From NCBI GenBank assembly GCA_946800325.1, contig OX326959.1, forward strand, positions 10,732,862-10,796,861: a DNA stretch of 64,000 nucleotides, given 5' to 3'. Below are positions 26,741 through 39,299 of the stretch, one piece after another (within the stretch, counting starts at the first letter, position 1; every line of letters starts with the position of its first letter). The translations under genes and the position numbers were made by a program. The notes under the pieces are model-generated. The model worked only from the letters and a program-made list of their open reading frames with translations. It did no database searches and was not told where the DNA came from. The DNA is from Luzula sylvatica. Taxonomy: Eukaryota > Streptophyta > Magnoliopsida > Poales > Juncaceae.

Positions 26741-27569
26741 TCAAAGCCAGTGTATAGGTTATGTTTGAAAACTTGGTTTTGCACGGAGAGTTTCATTCTA
26801 ATGATGATTAGTCCGTTACAACGAACTTGGTGATTCTGTTACAACGATTTTGTAGGAAGAGGTGCGTTTACAAAGCCAGTGTATGGGTCGTGTACTTCCG
26901 TTACAAGGAGGAATGATCCGTTGTAACGGAACCTTCACTGATTGGCTATCTTGCAGTTCTCTCATTTTCGTCGTTTCGAATGTATTTATTCATTAAACTT
27001 GAACTTAATAAATTCAAAGCTAAGCCTAGGAATATTAATGGGTTATTTTGGTGATTGTGTGATATCTCAACTTGCGAATATATACGATGTTTTGATTTCT
27101 TCACTTGATCGAGCACTCCTGTATTTTCTTTACCGCGTCTTGATTCTTCGACGTCTTGAGTCTTCATTGATGATTTTTATTTTTTGCTGAAGTGCTTGTA
27201 TTTGCATACGCGCTTATTTTTTCTTTTAATCAATTTTACGGATCATACATATATCTCTACAACTGATACTTACACAATTTGATTAGTGATATTGGCATTA
27301 TTTTAAAATAATCAAATCACAAAAAATTTTGAATCAACATAAACCATTCATGACCAATTACCTCGTGAATTAAAATTATACTCATAGCTAATAAGTCACG
27401 TCACATGGTTTTGTCATTTGTCAAATTCAAATTATTCATCATCTTCCTTGTATTGTTAATTGTTATTAGATATCAAGATTTACGATGGTAGAAAAATAAT
27501 ATTTGAAGACAAATTTCTGATACATTAATTGAATGAGCTAAACACATATATTATAAATACACAGTAAAA
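26741..27569. other. Intergenic with repeated CCGTTACAAC motifs
   Basis: AAAGCCAGTGTAT occurs twice (about 26743 and 26873). CCGTTACAA-type motifs occur at least four times, once inverted (CCGTTGTAACGG), between 26810 and 26935. Downstream is AT-rich without a recognisable gene. Confidence 0.45.
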
Positions 27570-27920
27570 TAGAACATTGTAATCTTTATTGTTGTTTTCT
27601 TTGGCAAGCATGATATATTTGCCAGGACTGCTATACTTACATAAATAAACCACCGATTCATTACCGAAATTTACATGGCACTAATTCATTGGCCAAGAAT
27701 TAGTGGGACCTACTAAAATCTTTCTTTTTATAACAAATCGGTAATGAATTTGTGATTGAATTCGGTAACTCAAACACTTTTGCAGGGTTTCCACGACATT
27801 ATTTGCATTTGCATCTAACATCATAATAGTCGCAATCATTTTGCATTATTTTCTTAGTTACAACACACTCAATTCATGAGCCACATGCATTGTGATCAAA
27901 TAATCATTGTTATATATAAG
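27570..27920 (+). repeat. Dispersed repeat family copy interrupted by a small insertion
   Basis: It matches 26120-26290 but is split: the sequence after GCATGATATATTTGC is displaced by about 165 bp (about 27620-27783) and resumes at TTTGCAGGGTTTCCACG. The insertion holds an internal inverted pair (CCGATTCATTACCGAA / TCGGTAATGAATTTG), so it is MITE-like. Confidence 0.6.
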
Positions 27921-30840
27921 GAAATTTTCTCAAACTAACCAAGTTACCAAACTTTATACCCGAAATAATCAAGTTTTCAAAATAATTCTCAAAATGTCTT
28001 TTGCGAGGTTCCATACCTCGCCATGCGAGCTATCATTCAGCGCCTTTTTTTTTACGGAAGTAATTAAGGTGGGTAAACATATGCGATGAACCAAACATCG
28101 CCTTTTGTTCAAATATGTCAGACTTCATGAAAACCAATTAATCCCCTCCAAAATGTACCTGCCGAATTCTCTATTATTTGAATTATTATATTTAATTAAT
28201 GTGATAATTAAAAAATATAATTAAATATTCGTTAAAATTTATTCAAATTTAAGAATTCGAACGAATATTAATTATGTATTAAGTTAGCAGCTAATATGTA
28301 ATGGTTACTATTTTAATTAAATATACTAATTAGAACATATAAATATTATGATAAAATGTGGATAATTTCGGTTCGTATATTTAATTAAAATGATAAGCAG
28401 TACATGTTAGTTGTTAACTTAATACGTAATTAATAATGATTCGAATTCATAAATTGGAATAAATTTTACTGAATATTTAATTATATCTTTTAATTATCAA
28501 CATAATTACATGTTAGTACATTAACACATGTAATTAACATGATAATTAAAGAAATCACATAATAAACGATTAAATAATATTAATTTAAATTATGTAATTG
28601 AAATGAATGTTAATTATATATTAATTATTTGTCAATTATACTATTTGTTTTGATTATCATGTTAATTAAATATGATAACTAAGATATAATAAATATGATG
28701 GTACAATTTGGGGACTCATAACAACTTCTTCAATAAAACTTTTGACCGAGATTTTAAAATTCGGTGGTTTATTTTTTTTCCAATTTGGTTAATTAATGGA
28801 GGTTAAGCTAATTAATCTTCGGGATTTTTAAAATCAGGTGCTATCGGGATTTTAAAATTCGATTTGGATTAGTTTTGAAATATTTTTCGAAACAAGGTTA
28901 TTTTTCGAATTTATTTTTTAAACGAGATTACTCACAGAAATCCTCCTAAATATTTCTTACCGTACACCCTAAAAAGGGCAAAGAGGTAATTTTCCAAGGA
29001 CAAAACTCTAATTTCTCTTTAACCCATCCCATGTCCTACTCCTCTCCATTAACAACGTTACCACGCATTGCGCTCCGCCCCCAATAGCTCTCTTTCGATC
29101 GTGAGGAAGAAGTCACCGTGAAGAAGAAGTTCCGATCTGGTGCAAGTCCCTGCAATAATTTTAAACCGAGAAGATAAAAGGATAGGGAGAAGAAGCTTCA
29201 TTCTGGTGGTCTAATGGAGGTTGAAATCATTTCCTATTTAGAAAGGAGATGAAATTCATCGTTACTCGTGATTATGAGGATATAACATATATGAGCTCAA
29301 ATCTAGGAAATTTGCTCTCTATACATCTCAAGTCTACTGTCTAAGACGATTCTCGTACTGTGTGAGTATCATTTGGGATAAATTTTGTATGGAACTGGTA
29401 ATACGTTTGACTAGTTGGTTTTATGGTTTGAAGTGAATTAATTTATGAAAAATGAGTAATATTGACAAATTGTTGCGAACTGGTACGATCCAGTATCATT
29501 TGAAGTCTTCAATTTTTCTCTTGTGCGTGGAAATGGGTGTCCAGTGTCCGCTGATTATTATGATAGGAGTCTGAAATTGACAAGACGTAAATACTGATTA
29601 TTATGAAAGATAATTGTGATGTTATAATTTCCAAAAATAAATTTAATAGTTGGTCATATTCAACTTGATGATGAATAATTTCGTTATTATTTTCATTCTT
29701 TATAATGGTGGTATTTTTGTAATTTAATAGTTAGGTTCTTTGATTAGCTCTAAATAATAATACTTTAAGCCCATTGATTAGCTCTAAATAAAACATTTAG
29801 CCCTCAAAGAATGGGTCAGTCACACAATGAGCTGGTCGTGTGCTCGGTAGAATTTATCACACGAAGAGCTTGGCAGCCAAAAAGACTTGGTTGAGTGAGA
29901 CGAGAATGGAAAAAAAAAAGTAGAAATAAATGAAAATAGAAGATGTTCTCTATTTTATTTTGTTTAAAAGTAAGGTTCGTTTTTTGTTATTGTTTTGTAA
30001 TTTCTTAATAGTAAGATTTTTTTTTTGTTTTTTTTATGATATCACTATATCATTCTTTCATGAAATATATAATTAGTTTAAATTTTGCATTTTTATATAA
30101 TATGTGTTTTATATTTATTGTCAGAAAGAATGACATAAATATAAAGAGATATTGATTATGCATGTTTAATTTTGATTTGTGTGTATGTAAAATATTTTTC
30201 GATGATCTAATAAAAAAGATAATTTTTGTTGCATATTTTTTGTGAACATATATTGTTATAGTATGTATTTACGAAAAAAAAACCCGGCTAACCCGTCCAA
30301 CCTGTCCAACCCGGTCAAGATGGGTTTGAAAATTTTTATAGGTATCAACTATCCTGGGTTTGATTGGGTTGGAAAAATAAAAACCCGTTTTACTTGGGTT
30401 GAATTACAGTTTAGATGAAAACCCGTCCAACCCGGTCCACGTACAACCCTAATCTTAATTACAGAAATAAAAAGCTAAATCAAATAATAAACTTTAACAT
30501 TTCTAATACCTAAACTGCCATTTTATTAAAAAAAAAGTGTACGATAGAAGTTTCCATAATTTATAGGATCTTTTTTGGAGCGTCTGTTTATTTTGTCACT
30601 GCTCATTTCTATGTCAATCTATTTAATGATAACAATTTGTAAATATTTGTTTACGGACCTTTTAATGCAAAAAAAAAAAAAAAAAAAAAAAAAATCATTA
30701 GGAAACAAATCCCTAGTTTTATATTTCAATTTATATTCCTAGTTTAGTAAAAGCGGGAATCCAGTTTCGAACTTCCTAATAAAACGGGATTTTACGTCCA
30801 CGAAAAATCTCATACCAACTACCAAACCCCGTTCCTCTCT
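27921..30840. other. Intergenic; a GC-richer transcript-like island at about 29010-29340
   Basis: The bulk is AT-rich (with a TATATTAATT-type region at 28170-28700). The island from about 29010 has leader-like composition (CTCTCTTTCGATCGTGAGGA, GAAGAAGAAG runs) but no conserved frame. It could be a lost exon or leader. A block of CCCG-rich repeats with AACCCGTCCAACCCGG occurs twice at about 30280-30450. A poly(A) run lies at 30669-30693. No gene was assigned. Confidence 0.45.
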
Positions 30841-31136
30841 GTTTCTCTCTCTTTTTTTTTTTTTTTGAAAATAATAGAGTAGGCTCAAAGTCCTACATCT
30901 ATTTTTATATTAATGATCTGAAATTTACAATTCCTTATAAATAAGGTTTTTTATCATATCCAACATGGATTTACACATATACTAGACTTCTAAATCCCTT
31001 CTAACTAAATCCCTAAGCACTTTAACAGAACAGGAAAAGAAAATGCAGTAAATAAACAGAATAGAATTTGAGAATTTCTGCCCCCTTTAGAAATCCATCT
31101 CACCGCTGATCATTATTCTCTCTGTTTCTCTCTCTA

Positions 31137-32481
31137 ATGGCGAAATCATGCAAAGGATTAGCAATGGAGCTCGTCAAGTGCCTTAGCGAAACGGATTGTG
31201 TGAAAGTACTTACTCTGTCATTCTCTCTCTCTCCCTCTAGCACAAACATCTCGATTTCTAATTTAACAAATTTTTCAATGTAGTCAGAGACCTCTTAATG
31301 TTTTGTTTTCGTTGATTTGTGTTTCAATAAATCAATCAAAAAATCCAATTGGATTTTCTCAGGGATTACTCCAGAATCATAAAAGTACCATAATTTGCAA
31401 GAACATACCAAATTTGGAGGCTTTTATTGCAAAACCCTAGTTTTGGGTAATTGAGTAATTTGTAATCTTCAAAGACTGATTTAATTTTTCGAACTGATCA
31501 ATTGTAAATTAGACCTTCAACTTGTACATTACGAATTTGGCCTCATTTTGCTTGGTTTGATTATCCTAATTTCTACATTTATCACAACTTTCTTATAAGC
31601 ATGAACTAATAAAAATTTAATCCCCAAATTCTTGTATGATTTTGAATTTTGTTCTGAATTGACATGAATATTTCGAAACAGGTACAAAAGAGATCGTATA
31701 AGGAATGTGCGGGAGAGAAAGAACCATGCATTACGAGCGAATGTGTCGGTTTGAGAGAAACCTATTTCAATTGTAAAAGAGGCCAAGTATGTTTTTCTTT
31801 TTATTTCTTGAATTTTAACTTTGAAATTAAGTATTGTTATGCAATTGTATGGAATTTGGTATAGTTTGAGAGGGAAATTTCATGGGTATCTCCGTAAAAG
31901 TTTAAATATCACAATATGGCCCTATAATTTAGAAAATATCTTTTACACCTTCGAATATGCCGAATTAACCTAATAAAGTATAATATGAGTTTTTTAAATA
32001 AATTATAAAAGAGCGTGTATTGTTTCTCAATAATTATGGGTGTGTGTTAATAATATATTATAGTATTTTAGGGTGTATGTAATATATGGATGTTTGTACG
32101 GGGGTTTATGAATTTTTCTCTAAATTAAATTATAAAATTTCAAGTAAGTTGAAATTCTTAAAAGTTCAGGTTGATTTTTCATTATTTACCATTTTATAAG
32201 CTTTTTTTTTTAGTCTTCAAATTATAATCATAGAAATTTTAATTTGAAGTTTAGAAAAATAATGGTCTGATTTGATTTGAAACCACCAACACGTTTTGTC
32301 GATACCATTTGAGATGAATTAGTTGAGAATTTATTTTAGCTGGTTTCCAAATATACCTATTTTCTCAATTTAATGACTTGTATTTCTTTAAATATACAAT
32401 AATACCGAATGTTAAATAATTTGGTACCGTTTGTAACAGGTTGACATGAGAGCGAGGATTCGAGGAAACAAAGGATACTAA
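31137..32481 (+). CDS. COA5: Cytochrome c oxidase assembly factor 5 (PET191 homologue), 3 exons, 71 aa
   Basis: COA5/PET191 is a small twin-CX9C protein of the mitochondrial intermembrane space needed for complex IV assembly. Exons are 31137-31205, 31682-31786 and 32440-32481, with GT-AG introns and phase 0 throughout; 71 residues plus TAA is the family's usual size. The start is MAKSCKGLAMELVKCL. Cysteines at 5/15 and 44/54 form two CX9C pairs; others are at 21, 32 and 39. ECVGLRETYFNCKRGQ (43-58) is the most conserved part, and the last exon encodes VDMRARIRGNKGY. There is no cleavable presequence, as expected for Mia40-imported proteins. The leader is rich in CTCTCT. The last exon is duplicated 6.8 kb downstream (39258-39299) because a tandem duplication begins inside intron 2. 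Confidence 0.95.
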
Positions 32482-32829
32482 ATTGAAATAAACCATAATT
32501 TTTTTATCTTTTTTGTTGATTGACAAATTTTGGGTGCTATTTGGCAAAATCACTGAACAAAAGTTTCTTTTTTGTAATTTTGGTCATATTTTTAACATTC
32601 TTTTTCACCAATAAACTGTTGAAAAGCGATAAATTATACTTTTATGATTTGTGTTGGGTCTATTTCAAAATCACATGCATAATACAAGTAATGTTAGGTT
32701 CAGATCAATTCGCATCAAATTTGTGATCTCAAATTCAGGCAAAATTCAAATTAGACACATGTTTGGTGGATAATAACTCAGTCGATTTGGTATCCCCATT
32801 AAAGATTTGTGGGTCTACAAAATTAAATG

Positions 32830-33150
32830 AGAAATTTGATCTTTTAAGTGAATTAGCAGTAATAGCAAACACTAATACAAATCATTGGCTAATTTTGGGG
32901 GATAACACTACACATTAATGAGAGGAGTGGGATAAGAAATAATAATGCTTATACAAATGAATTTAAGATATTTATCAATAATATGCATTTAATAGATTTG
33001 CCACTTAAAGGTAAAAAATTTAATTGGAATAATTCACTTTCAAAGGCAAAATTGGATAGAATAATAATTAACAAAGAATGGATGTTTTTATACCCAAACT
33101 CACAATTAATAGCTAGAGTGAATACACGTTCAGATCATATTCGCTGAATT
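32830..33150 (+). mobile_element. LINE (L1-type) endonuclease-domain fragment
   Basis: Translation in shifted frames gives NHWLILGD, then NERSGIRNNN, then FINNMHLIDLPLKGKKFNW followed by KAKLDRIIINKEW and ending in RSDHI. These are the consecutive blocks of the apurinic-type endonuclease of plant non-LTR retrotransposons (GDFN, GR.FTW, KLDR, SDH). A frameshift and stops (TTH followed by stops) make it dead. It lies between two copies of a 245-bp segment (about 32575-32820 and 33160-33405). Confidence 0.75.
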
Positions 33151-35094
33151 AAAAGTTTTTTTTTGTAATTTTGGTCATATTTGTAACATTCTTTTTCATC
33201 ATGTTGAAAAGCGATAAATTGTACTTTTTATGATTTGTGTTGGGTCTATATCAAAATCACATGCATAATACAAGTAATATTAGGTTCAGATCGATTCGCA
33301 TCAAATTTGTGATCTCAAATTGAGGCAAAATTCAAATTAGACACATGTTTGGTCGATAATAATAATTCAGTCGATTTGGTATCCCCATTAAAGATTTGTG
33401 GGTCTATTGAATGCGATCATCAAATTAATTTGAGTGTTTGCATAAATCATGTTCAGAGGTGGATTCTGATATTTCCAGATCAAAATGTGCTTAGTCTAGG
33501 TTCAATTCACCAATGAAAAAGGAGGCCGTTATGTTCGATTTGGGACCATATCTATCCTCTCTGCCAAAATGTCATGTCGAAATACCATGTCACGCCTTCA
33601 ATTTTGTGGTAGAGAAATCTGTCTCGTGTTCAACTCTGAGCCTTATCATTGTACAACTAGATTCTTCCCATGTGAAGAAGTGCCGGTTTCTACTGCAATT
33701 TTGTGAAAAAAATAACGATTTTGCATTCCAAATAGTCGACAATACATTTTGTACTCCGATGCAGTGCACTGCAAAATGCATTGTTATCCCGTGTTTCTTT
33801 TCATCTTATCTTATATGTATATGTTTAATTTTTCATTGTTTTTATATTATTTTTTATACTTTTTTTTATAATTATAAATGGTATGTTCTCATTTATAACG
33901 TCTTTTTTATATTTTATAATTTTTCTAGTATTTTTATAACATTTTCTATATCAATGAAATAAAAAAATTTGATTAATATATTTTCACTATATCTACTACA
34001 AACAAATATTTGTAGTAGTTTATATTTTCTATACTCTCAATAAAAAATATGTAAATAAGTATTATTTATACCTATTTTATACTACGAATACAAATTTTGT
34101 TCTTACTTGTACCTTTTTATTGTGGATAAAAATGTGTCGATATTTGTACCTTGTTTACTATTTTTTATACATTATCGAATATTTGTTGTAGAAAAAAAAT
34201 GTAAATACTAGTGTTTTTAATTAAGAGTCGTTATAAAAAGATATACATATGAAGGTGAAAGGTATAGTGCAAAATCAACTATCTGAAAACGTTGAAGGTT
34301 GCCCGAATTTTAGACGCTGCAAGTTAATTGCGGTCGCCCATTTATTTTTGTTGTCCGCGCTTTTTTGTAAGTCGGCCCCTCTACCACGTGTTGATTCTTG
34401 ATTGAGAGTGACGGTTTTTTTTAGTGCGTTAGCATTGGAGTGTATTAGCAACTCCCTTCGTAGAAAAGACTCATCAACTTCAACTGGTACTTGACCATTC
34501 AATATTCTCGAACGGACCGTCACATTAGATTTATTCATAGCAAAAATTTGAACGTTTGTTTGTTGTTCGTTACAACTAACTATTCAAGGCATTTTCTAAC
34601 GAATGGTAAACCTGATTCTGGTGGACCAAAAGGATATTTTGTTTTATTTAAATTTTCGTAAAAATATATTTAAGCATAATCATTTAGATATAGTAATAGA
34701 GAACCTTTGATGATCTTTGTTGAGTTTTCACGATATCTTTGTGGAATTCTTCAGATCTTGAACTTCGTTGTTTACGCTCCATCTTCATTGTATCTTCGTT
34801 TATGCTCCTTTCCATTCGTGTATTTTCGAGTCTTCAATCAAATTTTAAGAAAACCTTAAACATTTTGGATAATAAAAAAAATATCCTTCTAAATAAGGTT
34901 TAAATTTCATTTATAAAGTTAAGTCTAACATTTGATGGTGTTAAGTTTTTTTTTGGACAAACATACCCAATAAATTTTTCAATACTTTTTCAGTAATAAT
35001 AGAAAAATAAATCAACCATATAAACAAATTATACACCTTAAAATAATTGGTGAGGTGTGAGATTGTATTTTTGCACTGAAAGTCATATTGGTAG

Positions 35095-35797
35095 TAGGGA
35101 TGTCAATGGATTGGGTAATACCCGTGCCCGACGGGTATCCGACCCGGACGGGTCGGGTAATACCCGATTAAGTCTACCCGCGGATCGGATATTACCCGAT
35201 TAAAAAATACCCGGCACGGGTACGGGTAGGGTATGGGTAAGGTCGTACCCGACCCGTGGGTATATCCGACCCGAACCCGGTCCTTAATAATAATGGTTAT
35301 ATTAATATTTTAATATATATTTTATTATTTTTGTTGTTTTTTAAATGGGTTTAATCTATTTTTTCTACTGTTCTTTATTATACAATTTATTTTTCTTTTC
35401 CTATTTGTTTAGTAAATAAAACTAAAATAAATAAATTCCTAGATTCATGTTTATTTATTTATTTTTTACAGTTATTTCACGTTTCTGTCAATTTTGGTTT
35501 CATAAAATAATTTCAACTTAAAATTATTTGTTGTATATTTTATGATATTATTATGTTATGTGATAATATTTTAATTTGAAAAAAAATATATTTTTCGTTA
35601 TTATATTTTAATGTTTTGTATATATTTAAGTATGGGTAAAAATCCCCGTGGGTAATCCGAAAACCCACGGGTAATAAACGGGGCGGGTAAAATTACCCGT
35701 TTAGTTGATGGGTCGGGTATGGGTATTACCCGATTAAGATGGGTAAGGGTATGGGTGAGCCTATACCCGACCCGAACCCGACCCATTGACATCCCTA
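35095..35797. mobile_element. hAT non-autonomous element, 703 bp, with perfect 8-bp target duplication
   Basis: The ends are TAGGGATGTCAATGG (35095) and its inverted copy CCATTGACATCCCTA (to 35797). The 8-bp duplication ATTGGTAG is at 35087-35094 and 35798-35805. Subterminal regions are full of short ACCCG / CGGGTA motifs in both orientations; the centre is AT-rich with no transposase. Copy 2 of the segmental duplication lacks the element. Confidence 0.92.
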
Positions 35798-36215
35798 ATT
35801 GGTAGTGTATAATTTTAACTCGAATTGAGATTAATTATTAGCAATTAGCAATTGGTATTATTTTATGATTCAAAATGAAAAAAACTGGCAAGTTGCCATG
35901 TTGGTCTAATTTTCATTATACGTGAATTTACTTCTCCATAAAATCTTGAAGTTCTTTCTACGAGCAATAAAAATGTATCTTGCATATAAGCTTAAGGTGA
36001 CGATATTGCAAGTGCCAACAAGGTTAAATTGAAAATGATTTTTATTTTGTTTTATCAAATGACAGTTATACCATGTTAATGATGAATTGATGATTGCTAT
36101 TTCTTACATTTATCTATTAGTCTATCAATTTTCATAAATAATGCAAATAAAATCTTTCATATATAAAAAATATTTTTATTCTTAATTTTTTTCATCATAA
36201 AAAAAATTAAATTGT

Positions 36216-36256
<41 letters not shown>

Positions 36257-37555
36257 CGAAAATTAATATATATTGGTTAGATTTGGTTTTTTCATAATAT
36301 TAGAAATTTTTTTTTTTGCATTATTCATGAAAGATATAAATAATAGTATATACGTATAATAAATATTAATCACCATAAATAGGGATATAGTTGTCATTTG
36401 ATTAAAAAAATTGAAATCGCTCTCAATTTAATTATGTTAACTTTTGTAATAACGTCACCCTAAACTTATGGTCCTTAGCATTGTTGATAGATAATGAGTG
36501 ATTATGCGATACATTTTTTTCTAAATCATATACATATTTTAAAATTTAAAAAACTTATTCGATTATTTATTTAATATTATGTTTAAATAAAAATAAATCA
36601 TCATTTACATAATAAAAAATATTCAAAATATTGTTCTTTATACATGTTTAATGCAATAGAAAAATCGTACTAAATATACTGGTAGAGCTAGGATGATTCG
36701 GCGAAACATCAATCATATCTACATAAAATTTTGTATGTGATTTTATGATTATAATAAGGATATACAAACTCCAAAGTTGATTGTTGGTGAGGATTGTATG
36801 ATTATAATATTATCTAATTTGGCAATATGATCCTTGATCTTATGTGATCATTTCAGTATAATAATGTATATGTGGTAGTTCTTCACCCAAATTAAATATT
36901 ATTATAATATAATTCACAAACATATGTTTTAAGTAATGATATAGCCACATAAATCGATAATAAATTTATACAAATAACTAACTTTGTATTTGATTTGAAA
37001 TACATAATGAACTAATTATTGTCAAAAATTTGACCATTTGCGACAAATTTGTGGTCGATTTATGTGGTTCTGTCATTACTCGAATTCTGGGTAGTGATAT
37101 AATCAACCACAAATTCGATACAAATATTTAAGTTTGTGTTTGATTTGAATTACATAATTGATTCATTATTATCAAAAATTTCGGTCATCGTGATAAATTT
37201 GTAATCAGCTTATGTGGTCAATTGGGATTACGAACAATCAGTTGGGTCCAACCCGACCACCAGATTCGAATATGCCGAATTAACCTAATAAAGTATAATA
37301 TGAGTTTTTTAAATAAATTAGAAAAGAGTGTGTATTGTTTCTCAATAATTATGAGGGTGTGTTAATAATATATTATAGTATTTTAGGGTGTATGTAATAT
37401 ATGGATGTTTGTACGGGGGTTTATGAATTTTTCTCTAATTTAAATTATAAAATTTCAAATAAGTTGAAATTCTTACAAGTTCAGGTTGATTTTTCATTAT
37501 TTACCATTTTATAAGAAGCTTTTTTTTAGTCTTCAAATTATAATCATAGAAATTT

Positions 37556-39048
37556 GAAAAAAGTACACTTTTGCCTCCCAATCTTTTCCAAAAAGTGCAC
37601 TTTGCCCCCCAAACAAAAATCTGCACCTTTTTGTCCCCCAATGTTTCAAAAATTGTTCAACTTGCCCCCTCCGTCTATTTTTTTTGTCAAAATTATGTTA
37701 ACTGATGATTTGGCAAGTTAAGTGATGACATGGACTGACACGTGGGTGATGACATGGCAATTTACCCTAACCCGATCCAACAAGGAGTAACCCGACCCGC
37801 TAACCCAAATAACCCAACCCAACAGCCGCTCTCTCCTCTCTCTCTCTTTCTTTCCCGATCTCTTTCTTTCCCTCTCTCCCTCGCGATGGCTTCAACATTT
37901 AGGGTTTGTGCGATTTAGGGTTCTCGCCGGATCTCCTTTGCATCGCTTCGCCAGATATGCATCAACAGCCGCATCGCCTCGCCCGATCTCGTTCGTTCCT
38001 TCGCCGTCGGCCAGCAAATCCTCGCCTGATCTCCTCCTCGCCAGATGTGACCTTGTCGCCGCTTTCTCGCCACTTTCTCGCCGCCTTCTTCTCCTTCAGC
38101 ACTTCTAAAGCAGGTTAGTTCCGTTCTATCGGTTCGTTCTTCGTTTTATCTGTCGAAACCCTAAATCCCTAAATTAGACTCGGTTTGAATGATTACAGCC
38201 TAATCAGGCCCAAATTGGACTCAATTGGACTGATCAAAGCCGAATCAGCCCCAAATTGGACTCAATTGGACTGATCAAAGCCAAATGACGGTTCCGTTTC
38301 AACAATCCAATTTATGCTTTCTTCGGAGTTCATCTTCCCAAATTAACTTCAAATTGACAAATAAATTGGATCAATTATTAAATAAATTAGTAAATAAAGA
38401 TAGGGGTATTTTTGTAAATTAACAGGGGCTTTTTAGTAAATTAACAGGGACTTTTTTGTAATTACAGAATTTATGCAGGGGCCTGTTTGTAATTTTTTTA
38501 GATCTGTTGAACGAAAAAGAGAGGCGAGAGAAATAATTTGGGGCTGTTCTTTACCGACGGAGAGAGGCACAGCAGTGAGAATAATTTTTTTAGATTTTTA
38601 GATTTTTTTAGATCTTTACCGATAAGTGGGCTTGGGCGAGAAGGGGCTGGGGCGATGAGGGGGCTGGGCTGGAGCGACGAGGCTGCTGGGGCGACGAGGG
38701 GGCTGCTGGGGCGACGAGGGGGCTGCTGTGGCGATGGTTGCTGGAGCTGAGGCGAGAAGAACGGACAGAGAGAGAGAGGATAATTTTGAGAGAGAATTTG
38801 GGTTAGCGGGTCGGGTTACTCCTTGTTGGATCGGATTAGGGTAAATTGCCATGTCATCACCCACGTGTCAGTCGATGTCATCACTTAACTTGCCAAATCA
38901 TCAGTTAACAGAATTTTGACAAAAAAATAGACGGAGGGGGCAAGTTGAACATTTTTTGAAACATTCGGGGCAAAAAAGTGCAGATTTTTGTTTTGGGGGC
39001 AAAGTGCACTTTTCGGAAAAAATTGGGGGCCAAAAGTGTATTTTTTTC
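37556..39048. mobile_element. Pack-MULE-like Mutator element, 1,493 bp, with long TIRs and perfect 9-bp TSD
   Basis: The terminal inverted repeats extend about 250 bp. The left begins GAAAAAAGTACACTTTTGCC, the inverted right GAAAAAAATACACTTTTGGC, and both include TTGGCAAGTTAAGTGATGAC and GACACGTGGGTGATGACATG. The target duplication TAGAAATTT flanks it (37547-37555, 39049-39057), and the uninserted site is seen once at 32231-32239 in copy 1. The interior is far more GC-rich than its surroundings: about 37800-38120 resembles a gene leader plus first exon (ATGGCTTCAACATTTAGGG near 37886, donor-like AGCAG|GTTAGT at about 38112), and about 38620-38770 is GGGGCTG/GCGACGAGG-rich. No transposase is present. 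I infer captured host gene pieces; the donor gene is unknown. Confidence 0.9.
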
Positions 39049-39257
39049 TAGAAATTTTAATTTGAAGTTTAGAAAAATAATGGTCTGATTTGATTTGAAA
39101 CCACCAACACATTTTGTCGATACCATTTGAGATAAATTAGTTGAGAATTTATTTTAGCTAGTTTCCGAATACACCTATTTTCTCAATTTAATGACTTGTA
39201 TTTCTTTAAATATACAATAATACCGAATGTTAAATAATTTGGTACCGTTTGTAACAG

Positions 39258-39299
39258 GTTGACATGAGAGCGAGGATTCGAGGAAACAAAGGATACTAA
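39258..39299 (+). CDS. COA5: Duplicated COA5 last exon
   Basis: This is a second copy of COA5 exon 3 with an intact acceptor (TTGTAACAG) and stop, encoding the identical 13 residues VDMRARIRGNKGY. No copies of exons 1-2 precede it within the duplication. It could be used as an alternative terminal exon through an intron of about 7.5 kb from exon 2 (donor at 31787). Such use would change only the 3' UTR. Confidence 0.85.
   Translation, partial: VDMRARIRGNKGY

Larger units (their letters stand above)
31950..37264. repeat. Tandem segmental duplication, copy 1 (about 5.3 kb)
   Basis: It starts within COA5 intron 2 at TTCGAATATGCCGAATTAAC and ends at GACCACCAGA (37264), where the same start sequence recurs directly. 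Copy-specific additions are a nested repeat with a LINE fragment (about 32825-33150), about 250 bp at 34399-34648 absent from copy 2, and a hAT element (35095-35797). An unassigned open frame at 33513-33962 is not kept in copy 2. Two inverted ends near 35990 and 36465 (ATAAGCTTAAGGTGACG / ATAAGTTTAGGGTGACG) frame an AT-rich TIR element of about 475 bp. Confidence 0.9.

Noticed and set aside
33513..33962. 149-codon open frame downstream of COA5
   Set aside because: Not preserved in the duplicate (39770-40420), where indels and insertions disrupt it without any sign of selection; probably 3' UTR or intergenic.
34275..34538. Minus-strand 87-codon open frame (MNKSNVTVRSRILNGQ...)
   Set aside because: Reads like protein, but most of it is absent from the sister copy, it has no recognised homology to me and no partner exons. 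It may be a transposon remnant; not enough to call.
37906..38118. Two overlapping open frames in the MULE interior
   Set aside because: They are kept as evidence of a captured leader/first exon, but two frames are open because of GC-rich composition and neither has a supportable product.
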